DNA of 9,184 nucleotides from CAMLHU01 sp039917855. GTDB taxonomy: Bacteria > Gemmatimonadota > Gemmatimonadetes > Gemmatimonadales > GWC2-71-9. Made by a program: the position numbers and the translations under genes. A model generated the notes under the pieces. It searched no databases. It was given only the letters and a program-made list of their open reading frames with translations, and was not told where the DNA came from. Below, piece by piece: positions 1-5,956 of this stretch. The DNA lies in contig JBDSIR010000047.1 in NCBI GenBank assembly GCA_039917855.1, forward strand, positions 1-9,184, in the 5' to 3' direction. Numbering within the stretch: the first letter of the stretch is position 1; each line of letters begins with the position of its first letter.

Positions 1-80
1 AGCGAATCAAGGAGCGTCGGCTCGTCTCCGCACGCCAAAAGAGCGGACGCGACTATCGTTGCCAGTATGGTGCGATGCAT
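1..80 (-). CDS. Partial lipoprotein, cassette-borne (3' end off window)
   Basis: The minus strand reads ATG at 80-78 into MHRTILATIVASALLACGDE and on to the window edge, giving 26 codons with no stop. A GGGAGG Shine-Dalgarno match ends five bases before the ATG. The N-terminus is a classic bacterial lipoprotein signal: a basic n-region (His2-Arg3), a hydrophobic core at residues 5-15, and lipobox L-L-A-C with the acylated Cys at residue 17. Asp at +2 after Cys-Gly is close to an inner-membrane retention signal, but the exact +2 residue is Gly, so sorting is uncertain. The start lies 18 nt after the GTTAGGT end of the attC site at 99-241, the usual spacing for the first gene of an integron cassette. 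The mature protein is outside the window, so no function can be given. Confidence 0.72.
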   Translation of the reverse strand, partial: MHRTILATIVASALLACGDEPTLLDS

Positions 81-98
81 CACAGCCCTCCCAGTGCG

Positions 99-241
99 AC
101 CTAACGTCTGGCGCTTTAGCTGCGGCGGGCGGATCCCGCTGCAGATCAATCCTAAATGGTTCCGCAGCTTGGCCGCGGGGAGGCTCGTTCAGCGGGGAGC
201 CCTGGCCGCGGAGCGCCGCCAGCTACAAGCGCTGGTTAGAC
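99..241 (-). other. Integron attC recombination site (59-base element)
   Basis: Read on the minus strand, the site starts with GTCTAAC (241-235), which fits R'' consensus RYYYAAC, and ends with GTTAGGT (105-99), which fits R' consensus GTTRRRY. The ends are imperfect inverted repeats: CAGCGCTTGTAGCTGGCGGC just inside R'' pairs with GCCGCAGCTAAAGCGC before R'. The pairing blocks are GCGCTT/AAGCGC, TAGCTG/CAGCTA and CGGC/GCCG. Two unpaired G residues sit on the R'' side, resembling the extrahelical bases that IntI uses to choose strand and polarity. The 143-nt length is within the normal attC range, and the variable centre (about 125-215) can fold further. The stop codon of the HEAT-repeat gene overlaps R'', and the lipoprotein gene begins 18 nt past R', as expected when the array reads on the minus strand. 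Confidence 0.8.
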
Positions 242-646
242 GTCCTGACTAGGAGTGCAGAACGTAAGAAGCCATTTGGCGTTCTCCTCCATCGCTGGGT
301 CGCCAGACCTGGCAAGTGTCTCCAATATGCGACTCACATTGACAGCATCTGTGATCGCGAGGTCAGTGAGTGCGGCGCTGAGGCCATCATTGTCGTGACC
401 CTCGTCCAGTCCTCGTTGATACGCGCGCAGCAACTCTGGCAGAGTCGAGACTCCGGCGATCTCCGACAAGGGCCAAGCGGCGGCTTCCCGGACAAAGAAG
501 TCCTCGTCGCTCAAGAGTTCCTGCAAACGGGGTACGTCTTCTTTGGTCGCCGTCTGGCGTAGTTGTGCCGCCGCGGCCACCATAAGGTCGAGGTTGTCGA
601 CTTGGCGTAAGTCGCGTATGAGGTTGTCCCAATCGGCTTGGTGCAT
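236..646 (-). CDS. HEAT-repeat protein encoded in an integron cassette
   Basis: This is a 136-residue soluble protein with no signal peptide or membrane segment. Residues 36-65 (from EDVPRLQELLSDEDFFVREA to the following SEIAG) form a clear HEAT/PBS-lyase-type helical hairpin with the typical D-x-x-V-R-x-x-A-A signature. Residues 67-112 look like a second, more diverged pair of helices, and residues 115-131 may be a third. Short HEAT proteins are protein-binding scaffolds; no catalytic residues are visible, so no specific role can be given. The ATG is 10 nt after the GTTAGAC half-site at 662-656, and I see no good Shine-Dalgarno, so translation may be leader-poor, as is common for cassettes. 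The TAA stop is fused to the attC R'' box. Base composition is visibly less GC-rich than the glycan operon to the right, consistent with acquisition. Confidence 0.82.
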   Translation of the reverse strand: MHQADWDNLIRDLRQVDNLDLMVAAAAQLRQTATKEDVPRLQELLSDEDFFVREAAAWPLSEIAGVSTLPELLRAYQRGLDEGHDNDGLSAALTDLAITDAVNVSRILETLARSGDPAMEENAKWLLTFCTPSQDV

Positions 647-655
647 TGTCAGGAC

Positions 656-725
656 GTCTAACCTGCGTTTAACTGATTCGATCGGCTGCGGGTCCAGGAA
701 ACCTTCTGCGAACCCTGCCAGCCGA
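656..725 (-). other. Cassette-array boundary: half attC/attI-like site plus hairpin
   Basis: GTTAGAC at 662-656 on the minus strand fits GTTRRRY. Just upstream, CAGTTAAACGCAG (675-663) resembles the inner half-arm of the attC at 99-241 (CAGCTAAAGCGCCAGAC before its GTTAGGT). No matching RYYYAAC arm lies within about 170 nt, so this is either the retained 3' half of a worn attC, a secondary insertion site, or the simple site of an attI. A hairpin lies directly upstream: 682-688 pairs with 719-725 over seven base pairs, continued by GGGT/ACCC. It may be the remains of the missing arm or an unrelated element. The reading depends on the intact site nearby. Confidence 0.45.
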
Positions 726-864
726 ATAGGAGGTGCTGAGGAAGGCTACAGCCCGCGCGCCCTTGGCGATACCCGGTACCCCACCCCAGATCCGGCGGAA
801 GAATGGGGCACGGCTGGCTGGCACGGTCTCATTCTTATGCGCCTCGGGCAGGACTGGGGCGCAA
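726..864. other. Non-coding stretch, no gene recognised
   Basis: Open frames cross this stretch on both strands, but none has a ribosome-binding site, recognisable domain or plausible composition. An AGGAGGTG on the plus strand at 728-735 has no start codon at useful spacing. The region sits between the terminator-like hairpin of the small membrane protein gene and the cassette boundary. It may carry the promoter driving the cassettes, but I see no convincing -35/-10 pair. Confidence 0.4.
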
Positions 865-904
865 GGAGCGGGTGCAGGAGCAACCTCGCCCCTGCACCCA
901 CTCC
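865..904 (-). terminator. Hairpin after the dps-GT4-GH130 operon
   Basis: Positions 865-878 and 891-904 pair over 14 positions with one mismatch (869/900), including nine uninterrupted pairs GGGTGCAGG/CCTGCACCC, around a 12-nt loop. It begins 15 nt after the stop of the 54-residue gene. There is no strong U-tract on either strand, as is common for high-GC genomes, so it may terminate weakly or protect the 3' end of the mRNA. Confidence 0.55.
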
Positions 905-919
905 TCGACCCTCCCCCCC

Positions 920-1084
920 TTACCGCCCCAGCAGGATCAGCGCCCCCGCGGCGATCGCCAGGATCGACATCAACGTGCCGAGCCCCGAGAAGCTGAGATT
1001 GAGGAGCGGGATCAAGCCATACAGGATCAGCCAGATACCCAGCAGGGACATACCGAGGCTCCGGGGCAGTTTCATCATCGTCAT
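920..1084 (-). CDS. 54-residue two-helix membrane protein
   Basis: A short gene starting MTMMKLPRSLGMSLLGIWLI and ending in LLGR. It has a basic start (Lys5, Arg8) and two hydrophobic segments at about residues 12-30 and 36-52, joined by the turn SFSGLG, so it is probably a helical hairpin in the inner membrane. A GGAG lies about nine bases before the first ATG; Met3 and Met4 are possible alternative starts. It resembles the many small hypothetical membrane proteins of this layout in high-GC environmental bacteria, and I know no defined function. It follows GH130 by 60 nt on the same strand and precedes the terminator-like hairpin, so it is probably the last gene of the operon. The 60-nt gap contains GGATCC/GGGCCC palindromes and could hold its own promoter. 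Confidence 0.7.
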   Translation of the reverse strand: MTMMKLPRSLGMSLLGIWLILYGLIPLLNLSFSGLGTLMSILAIAAGALILLGR

Positions 1085-1144
1085 GGGTGGCGCTCCGATC
1101 GAAAGGGGTCGAACCCGCGGGCCCGGAGGATCCGGGGCGCCGCC

Positions 1145-2113
1145 TTACTCCGACACTACCTCCGGACTCCCGTGCACATCCAGCCACCCCAGCAGCTCTT
1201 TCACGCTCGCCGTCGCCAGCGCGATGCTGGTGTCCGCCGCCCCGTAATAGATATTGAGAGTGTCGCCGTCGGTCCCCATCGTGGTGCCGCAGGGGAAGGC
1301 GACGTGCCCGACATCCCCTTCCAGCTCGTAGGGCGCCTCGGGCCCGAAGATCCACTCATCCCCCCGGAGCAGGCACTGATCCGGATGCACCGCGTCGAAG
1401 AGCGCGATACCGAGTCGGTAGATCGCCCCCGCCGCGGTATAGCGCACCCCGTGGTAGAGCATCAGCCACCCCCGACCGGTCTCGATCATCGGCGGTGAGA
1501 GCCCGATCCTGTTGGCATCCCACCACGACCCCTTGCGCGCCTGCAGCACCGGCTTGTGATCGCCCCACGCCCGGAGGTCGGGCGAGTACGACATCCAGAT
1601 ATGCGACCCGCTCACCGCCGCCGGCCGATGCACCATCGCGAAGTTCCCATCCACCCGCCGGGGCAGGAGGGCGGCGTCCTTGTCGTCCGGCTGCATCGCG
1701 AGCCCCAGCCGCTCGAAGGTCACGAAGTCCTCGGTCAGCGCCAGCGCCACCCCCGGCCCGCTCTTGCTGAAGGCGGTGTAGACCACGGCGTACTTCTTGA
1801 GCTCTTCCATATAGGTGATGCGCGGATCCTCGATCCCCCAGAGCTCTTCCGGATGAGTGTCCGGCTGGGGGCGGAAGGTCGGGACCTTGTCGATCTCCCA
1901 CCCATCCACCCCGTTCTTCGAGCGCGCGGCACAGAGGTGCGAATGCCCCCGGCGATCCTCCGCTCGGCAGAGCAGCAAGGTCGTCCCGTCCTGGAGCGTT
2001 GTGGCCCCGGGGTTGAAGACGGAATGCACGGCGTAAGGCCAGTCGGAGGCGCGCAGGATGGGGTTCCCCACGTGCCGATGAAGGAGCGTGGGGAAGTGCT
2101 GGGCTGAAGTCAT
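1145..2113 (-). CDS. GH130 family beta-mannoside phosphorylase/hydrolase
   Basis: A 322-residue protein, the normal size for a single-domain five-bladed beta-propeller of family GH130 (older name: glycosidase PH1107-related). Visible family motifs are NPIL-RASDWPY (17-27), FNPGA (33-37), EDPRIT (95-100), DKDAALLPRR (144-153), VHRP (161-164), LYHGV (219-223) and YYGAADT (289-295). Asp96 in EDPR is the likely proton donor. Arg163 and His221 correspond to residues that bind phosphate in characterised GH130 phosphorylases and are lost in the hydrolytic members, so I favour phosphorolysis of a beta-mannoside to mannose 1-phosphate. Substrate and linkage cannot be read. No signal peptide is seen, so it is cytoplasmic. 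Its ATG overlaps the stop of the glycosyltransferase gene by one base (TGATG), implying translational coupling: one enzyme probably builds a mannosyl glycan or glycoside and the other recycles it. Confidence 0.9.
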   Translation of the reverse strand: MTSAQHFPTLLHRHVGNPILRASDWPYAVHSVFNPGATTLQDGTTLLLCRAEDRRGHSHLCAARSKNGVDGWEIDKVPTFRPQPDTHPEELWGIEDPRITYMEELKKYAVVYTAFSKSGPGVALALTEDFVTFERLGLAMQPDDKDAALLPRRVDGNFAMVHRPAAVSGSHIWMSYSPDLRAWGDHKPVLQARKGSWWDANRIGLSPPMIETGRGWLMLYHGVRYTAAGAIYRLGIALFDAVHPDQCLLRGDEWIFGPEAPYELEGDVGHVAFPCGTTMGTDGDTLNIYYGAADTSIALATASVKELLGWLDVHGSPEVVSE

Positions 2114-4386
2114 CAGACGGCCGCCAGTTGCGGGAGGGTCGCGCCGGCCAACTGGGCCGCGCGCATGTCGAGGAGTGCCTGCAGATAGGAGATGGTCGAT
2201 TCCGCCCCCTGATTCTCATTGACCCGGTCGGCGTGGAGCCCATCGCGGCACCCTCCGGTAAAGGGGTCATAGAGGGCGAGGTGCAGGTCGTTCCGGCCCA
2301 TGAACCAGTCGAACGCCCAGCGCGCCTCGTCGGCCCAGTTGGCGTCGCCGGTGGCGCGGTGTGCCGCGAGGCATGCCGACACCACCCCGCACGCCTCTAC
2401 CGGCTGCTGGTCGAATTGCGCGGTCGAGCCTCCCCGCGCCCGGAAACCATTGGTCCCCACCGGCGCGAAGTGCCCATCGGCGGCGCGCTGGATCGAAAGG
2501 AGCCAGGTGAGCGAGGCCAGCCCCGCCTCGAGCATCTCGGGCCGGTCCATCCGCGCGCCTGAGACGATCAACGCCTCGGGGAGCCGGGCATTGCTGTAGG
2601 TCACGTGGTCCTCGAACCAGGGCCACTCGGGTCCTCCCGTGCGCCCGTGGAGCGCCAGCAGCCGCTCGGCCAGGAAGGTGCGGACCTCTTCCACGCTCCG
2701 ATCCCCGGTGAAGGCACCGAGATAGTGATCGATACCGAGGAGGGTGTAGGCCCAGGCGCGGGGACTCTTGAAGTCGCGGACCGCCGGGAGGGCGGCGTGG
2801 AAGAGGTCTCCCGCGAGGCTCCGCGTGCCCGGCGTCTCGGAGTGCCCCACCACGGCGCCGAGGGCCCAGAGGGCGCGCCCCTGGCTGTCCTCGGAGCCGG
2901 CCGATTCGGTCCAGGTCCGTCCGAAGGACATCAAATTGCGGAACCGACCCGCGCCGGGATCGAAGGCGTGGCTCACGAAGGCCAGATACCGGTCCGCCAG
3001 CGCGCGCACCGTTCGCCGTTCATTGGTGCCGGAGGCCTCGAGGTTCGCCATCAGCATCAGCGCCCGGGCGTTGTCGTCGAGACAGTACCCCTCGTCATAC
3101 CGCGGCACGCTGTAGCGGGCGTGCTGCAGCACCCCGGTATCGTCCGTGAGCCTCCGCAGGTGCGACAGGTCGAGCTCGGGAAGTCCCGCCGGTCGCCCCG
3201 CCAGGGTCTGCACCACGACCGCGGTCCGCCGCCCCTCCGCATGATTGGCGTGCGCCCGCTCGAAGCTCGCATGGTAGGCACCCACCACCTCGGGCCAATG
3301 CATTCCGTCCCCCAGCGCCCCCGCGCGCCGACCGAGGGCGTGCCGCGCCACATCATCGGTCAGCAACCGCGTCACCGCTTCGGCCAGCGCGGGCGGGTCA
3401 CGCCAGGGCACGATGACGCCGCGATCATCGGCCAGGAGTTCGATCGCGTAGCGATACGGCGTCGAGATGACCGCCTTCCCCGCCCCGACCGCATACGCCA
3501 GCGCCCCGGAGGTGATCTGCTCCGGCTGGAGGTACGGCGTGAGGCAGATGTCGGCCGCCGCCAGGAAGTCGGCCAGCTCCTCGGCGCTCACGAACCGATT
3601 GTGGAAGATGACGTGCGCCTCGACGCCGAGTTCGCGCGTTCGAGCCTCCAGCGCCAGGCGGTAGGTCTCGCCATTCCGCTCCTTGACGTGCGGATGGGTG
3701 GCGCCGACCACCACGTAGACCGTATCGGGACTGCGTGCCAGGATCGCGGGCAAGGCCTCGATGACGTACTCGATCCCTTTGTCCGGTGAAAGCAGGCCGA
3801 AGGTGAAGAGCACCTTCTGTCCCTCGAGTCCCAGCCGCTCCTTGGCCTCGGCCGCCGGCGGCACGACCGGACTGCCGTGGGGGATCAGGTCTATCTTGGC
3901 CGGCGGCACCTTGTAGCGGTCGCGCAGGAGGTCGCGGCCGTGCTCGCTCATCACCACGAGGCGCTCGGAGAGCCGGGTCAGTTCCTCCATCACCCGCCGC
4001 TGATCGTCGTTAGGGTCGCCGAGGACGGTGTGGAGGGTGGTCACGATCGGCATCCGGAGGGGACGCAGGAGCGTCAGCAGATGGCTCCCCGCCTTGCCGC
4101 CGAAGATCCCGAACTCGTGCTGCAGCGACAAGACGTCGACGGTGTTGACATTGAGGAAGTCGGCGGCCCGGAGATAGGCGTCGCCGTCGCTCTCGGGCAG
4201 CTCGAAGCGGACCTGTGGCGGATAGGCGTGGCGGGGCCCGGCGTCGTTCATCGCCAAGACGATGCGATCGATCCGCGGATACTCCGTCGCGAACGCGGTC
4301 GTCAGATCGGAGGTGAAGGTCGCGATCCCGCAATGGCGCGGGAGATACGTGCCGAGGAAGGCGAGTCGGGCCAGGTGGCGTCTCAC
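2113..4386 (-). CDS. GT4 glycosyltransferase with C-terminal helical toroid-like domain
   Basis: I place the start at GTG 4386 (MRRHLARLAFLGTYLPRHCG), giving 757 residues. The longer frame runs 47 codons into dps with low-complexity, non-family sequence, whereas GTG 4386 is 10 nt after the dps stop and leads straight into the first beta strand. Residues 5-385 are a GT-B fold retaining transferase of family GT4: the N-terminal glycine loop at 12-24 (PRHCGIATF), LQHEFGIFGG (88-97), TLHTVLGDP (118-126), IPHG (168-171), FTFGLLSPDKGIEYVI (195-209), and the donor-site stretch ITSGALAYAVGAGKAVISTP (291-310). Residues about 400-757 form a separate all-helical domain with CLDDNARAL (435-443), EDSQGRALWALG (499-510), WPWFEDHVTYSNARLPEAL (588-606), and NENQGAESTISYLQALL (723-739). 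It looks like an alpha/alpha six-hairpin fold, with conserved acidic and aromatic positions suggesting a sugar-binding or hydrolytic site. Mannosyl transfer is inferred from the GH130 neighbour. Confidence 0.88.
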   Translation of the reverse strand: MRRHLARLAFLGTYLPRHCGIATFTSDLTTAFATEYPRIDRIVLAMNDAGPRHAYPPQVRFELPESDGDAYLRAADFLNVNTVDVLSLQHEFGIFGGKAGSHLLTLLRPLRMPIVTTLHTVLGDPNDDQRRVMEELTRLSERLVVMSEHGRDLLRDRYKVPPAKIDLIPHGSPVVPPAAEAKERLGLEGQKVLFTFGLLSPDKGIEYVIEALPAILARSPDTVYVVVGATHPHVKERNGETYRLALEARTRELGVEAHVIFHNRFVSAEELADFLAAADICLTPYLQPEQITSGALAYAVGAGKAVISTPYRYAIELLADDRGVIVPWRDPPALAEAVTRLLTDDVARHALGRRAGALGDGMHWPEVVGAYHASFERAHANHAEGRRTAVVVQTLAGRPAGLPELDLSHLRRLTDDTGVLQHARYSVPRYDEGYCLDDNARALMLMANLEASGTNERRTVRALADRYLAFVSHAFDPGAGRFRNLMSFGRTWTESAGSEDSQGRALWALGAVVGHSETPGTRSLAGDLFHAALPAVRDFKSPRAWAYTLLGIDHYLGAFTGDRSVEEVRTFLAERLLALHGRTGGPEWPWFEDHVTYSNARLPEALIVSGARMDRPEMLEAGLASLTWLLSIQRAADGHFAPVGTNGFRARGGSTAQFDQQPVEACGVVSACLAAHRATGDANWADEARWAFDWFMGRNDLHLALYDPFTGGCRDGLHADRVNENQGAESTISYLQALLDMRAAQLAGATLPQLAAV

Positions 4387-4396
4387 GGAGGCCGCT

Positions 4397-4888
4397 CTAT
4401 CCGTTCTGCAGGTGGGCCTCCAGGAACCAGAGGCTGCTGTCCAGTTCCCGCGATACGCCGGTGAGGAGATCCGCGGTCCCGGTATCGCCGAGCGTGGTGG
4501 CGGCGTCGATCGCCGTGCGAGTGTCACTGGCCAGCTGACCGTACCGGGCGGTCAAGGCGCGCACCAGGGTCATCCCGTCGAAGGTCCCGGCCGGGAGTTC
4601 GGGGAGGCGCGACGCCTTCGCCGCCTGGCGCAGAGTCCCCGAGGCGACCCCGCCGAGGGCGGTCGCCCGCTCGGCGATGGTGTCGGCCTGGGCGACGAGC
4701 TTGCCGGCCAGGGTGTCGAAGAGCAGGTGCAGGGCGATGAAGTGGGGCCCCTTCACATTCCAGTGCGACGTCTTGACCTGGGTGAAGAGATCGGTCGTGT
4801 CGGCGAGTTGCTGATTCAAGAGCGGCAGGATCCGGCCACGGATCTTGGTGGTCAGATCGTTGTGCGTGCGGAACGACGTGCGTGACAT
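4397..4888 (-). CDS. dps: Dps-type ferritin-like DNA-protection protein
   Basis: A 163-residue Dps/ferritin-like protein that forms dodecameric shells, oxidises Fe(II) with hydrogen peroxide, and protects DNA in stationary phase or oxidative stress. All five intersubunit ferroxidase ligands are present: His42 in KTSHWNVKGPHF, His54 and Asp58 in IALHLLFD, and Asp69 and Glu73 in QADTIAER. The C-terminal half (105-160) supplies the remaining bundle helices. There is only a short N-terminal tail with Arg3, Arg7 and Lys15, so DNA binding may be weak. I start at ATG 4888 because GGAGGAG ends four bases before it; an in-frame TTG at 4912 would put that Shine-Dalgarno inside the coding sequence. It is the first gene of a run with the GT4 gene 10 nt downstream, an unusual partner that suggests stress-linked expression of the glycan enzymes. 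Confidence 0.93.
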   Translation of the reverse strand: MSRTSFRTHNDLTTKIRGRILPLLNQQLADTTDLFTQVKTSHWNVKGPHFIALHLLFDTLAGKLVAQADTIAERATALGGVASGTLRQAAKASRLPELPAGTFDGMTLVRALTARYGQLASDTRTAIDAATTLGDTGTADLLTGVSRELDSSLWFLEAHLQNG

Positions 4889-4918
4889 GAACTCCTCCAG
4901 GGACGACGACAACAGCGT

Positions 4919-4934
4919 GTTGCGTCACCGCAAC
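4919..4934. promoter_or_regulatory. Perfect inverted repeat upstream of dps
   Basis: GTTGCG-TCAC-CGCAAC is a perfect 6-bp inverted repeat with a four-base spacer, centred about 39 nt before the dps ATG. Its place between the dps start and the divergent genes suits an operator or a site overlapping the dps promoter. No regulator can be named, and I see no clear -35/-10 pair. Confidence 0.35.
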
Positions 4935-4978
4935 CTAACGCATTGTCGTGCGGCCGCGGTGGGGTCCCGGGGCCTCCC

Positions 4979-5046
4979 TCGAAAGGATTACTCCCTTCGA
5001 TTGAGCGCCGTAGGGGACGCTGAGGCCTCGGCGCTACCTCTTTTTT
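4979..5046 (+). ncRNA. Candidate small RNA (two hairpins ending in a U-tract)
   Basis: On the plus strand, TCGAAAGG (4979-4986) pairs with CCCTTCGA (4993-5000) at seven of eight positions around a six-base loop. It is followed at once by the terminator hairpin at 5004-5035 and a T-tract at 5039-5046. No plus-strand gene lies upstream; dps is on the other strand. The terminator therefore either ends an unannotated short transcript starting within the dps leader region or stops antisense transcription. The 5' end and any promoter are not identified, so only the structured 3' part is marked. Confidence 0.3.
5004..5046 (+). terminator. Orphan intrinsic terminator, plus strand
   Basis: AGCGCCG (5004-5010) pairs with CGGCGCT (5029-5035). 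AGG/CCT (5012-5014 with 5026-5028) extends the stem past a single bulged U. TCTTTTTT follows at 5039-5046, the strongest U-tract in this GC-rich window. On the minus strand the tract would lie upstream of the stem, so the element is directional. It lies 112 nt before the start of the plus-strand gene at 5158, so it does not end that gene; it could also insulate it from read-through. Confidence 0.55.
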
Positions 5047-5157
5047 CACCCCCCTGAGCGATAGCAGCGCCCGGCACAAATGCCCAAGTTTGTCCAGTGA
5101 AATACGTCTCTTGACGACGCCATCATCCGGTTCTCACGACCCCGAAGGAGTGCCCCA

Positions 5158-5460
5158 ATGTCTCTTCGTGCCGCCCTGACCACCGCCGCCGTGCTGTGCC
5201 TGGCCCCGTTCGCCGGCCTCGCGGCCCAGCAGGGCATCGATGCCGCTGCCACCGCCACCGCGGCTCCTGCCGCCACCGCGACCACCACCACTCCTGAGCC
5301 CCGCAACTCGGCCCTGTTCAGCCGCAAGGAATCGTCGGTGACGCCGAGCACCGCGTCGGACCGTGCGGCGATGCCGGTGGCCGGCGACAGTCATACCATC
5401 GTGGTCTCGACCCTGGTCCTCGTCCTCGCCATCGTCATCCTCGTGCTGTTGATCGCATGA
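5158..5460 (+). CDS. Secreted Ala/Thr-rich protein with C-terminal membrane anchor
   Basis: A 100-residue protein of no recognised family. ATG 5158 has a strong GAAGGAG seven bases upstream. Residues 1-23 are a Sec signal peptide (Arg4, hydrophobic core 8-20), with probable cleavage in GLA-AQQ or LAA-QQ. Residues 26-50 are a low-complexity Ala/Thr/Pro linker (AAATATAAPAATATTTTPEP), and 51-79 are polar and probably disordered. Residues 80-100 are a very hydrophobic helix ending exactly at the stop (LVLVLAIVILVLLIA). The likely topology is a short periplasmic protein anchored by its last 20 residues. It leads a run of four small plus-strand genes. A possible -35 TTGACG at 5111 has no good -10 at the expected distance. 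Confidence 0.78.
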   Translation: MSLRAALTTAAVLCLAPFAGLAAQQGIDAAATATAAPAATATTTTPEPRNSALFSRKESSVTPSTASDRAAMPVAGDSHTIVVSTLVLVLAIVILVLLIA

Positions 5461-5528
5461 GTGAGATGTGGCACTGTGGCGGAACGACCTTCGCCAGCGA
5501 AATGCATACCCCTGAAAGGTGGAGCATC

Positions 5529-5708
5529 ATGAAGCGCAGCACCAAGGACAGAGCCGAGGGCAAGATCCACGAGCTGAAGGGTGCCATCAAGGAGCAGACC
5601 GGCAAGCTCACGTCGGATCCCGCCCTGGAGGTGGAGGGGAAGGAAGAGAAGTACGCGGGGAAGATGCAGCAGATCATCGGCAATATCGTGAAGGCCATCG
5701 AGGCCTAG
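5529..5708 (+). CDS. CsbD-like stress protein
   Basis: A 59-residue CsbD-family protein. ATG 5529 follows AGGTGGAG with four bases of spacing; an in-frame ATG at 5457 is rejected because its extra 24 residues are not family-like and it overlaps the preceding gene. The sequence is highly charged and helical, with the family hallmarks KDRAEGKIHELKGAIKEQTG (6-25), DPALEVEGKEEKYAGK (30-45) and a C-terminal amphipathic helix (46-58). CsbD-type proteins are small general-stress proteins, induced by the general stress response in Bacillus subtilis; their molecular function is unknown. The gene is 68 nt after the secreted-protein gene and 12 nt before the next small membrane protein, and this pairing supports a shared stress operon. 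Confidence 0.9.
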   Translation: MKRSTKDRAEGKIHELKGAIKEQTGKLTSDPALEVEGKEEKYAGKMQQIIGNIVKAIEA

Positions 5709-5720
5709 GGGAGCATCGTC

Positions 5721-5942
5721 GTGAAGCCGCTCATGATCGCCGGGCTCGCCCTGATCGCCCTCGGGATCATGGCCCTGGTCAAAGCCCCGAGTTACGGCAC
5801 TGCCCGGCACGTCGTCCAGATCGGCGACCTCCGGGTCACCGCCCAGCAGGAAGAGATGGTCCCGCCCTGGATCGGCGGGCTCGGCCTCGCTGGCGGCCTC
5901 GTCCTCGTTGGTTCCGGCCTCCTTGGCCGGCGCCCCGCCTGA
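5721..5942 (+). CDS. 73-residue two-TM membrane protein next to csbD
   Basis: GTG 5721 is the start, with GGGGAG ending nine bases upstream; it is 12 nt after the CsbD stop. Residues 3-20 (PLMIAGLALIALGIMALV) and 48-69 (PPWIGGLGLAGGLVLVGSGL) are membrane helices. Between them a polar loop of about 27 residues contains VVQIGDLRVTAQQEE, which reads as two beta strands. This layout (helix, loop with G-D/P-L-x-V-T-A, Pro-rich entry to a second helix) matches a widespread group of small uncharacterised bacterial membrane proteins, some filed under DUFs such as DUF3185. I am not certain of the Pfam name. The function is unknown; context suggests envelope stress. Confidence 0.8.
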   Translation: MKPLMIAGLALIALGIMALVKAPSYGTARHVVQIGDLRVTAQQEEMVPPWIGGLGLAGGLVLVGSGLLGRRPA

Positions 5943-5956
5943 ACCGGAGAGTTGCC

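Noticed and set aside
59..562. 167-codon open frame on the plus strand
   Set aside because: It runs antisense to the HEAT gene and across the attC site, has no ribosome-binding site, and its translation shows no domain-like pattern.
669..1355. 228-codon open frame on the minus strand
   Set aside because: It overlaps the end of GH130 and the 54-residue gene in another frame, gives Arg/Gly-rich sequence typical of GC-rich shadow frames, and crosses the terminator-like hairpin.
2605..3789. 394-codon open frame on the plus strand inside the GT4 gene
   Set aside because: It is antisense to a strongly conserved GT4 coding sequence, and its Arg/Pro/Gly-rich product has no recognisable motif.
4387..4527. 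Longer N-terminus for the GT4 gene reaching into dps
   Set aside because: The 47 extra residues are Pro/Ser/Arg-rich, overlap dps in another frame, and precede the first conserved strand; GTG 4386 fits operon spacing better.
4889..4912. TTG start of dps at 4912
   Set aside because: The GGAGGAG sequence lies inside these eight codons at ideal spacing to ATG 4888.
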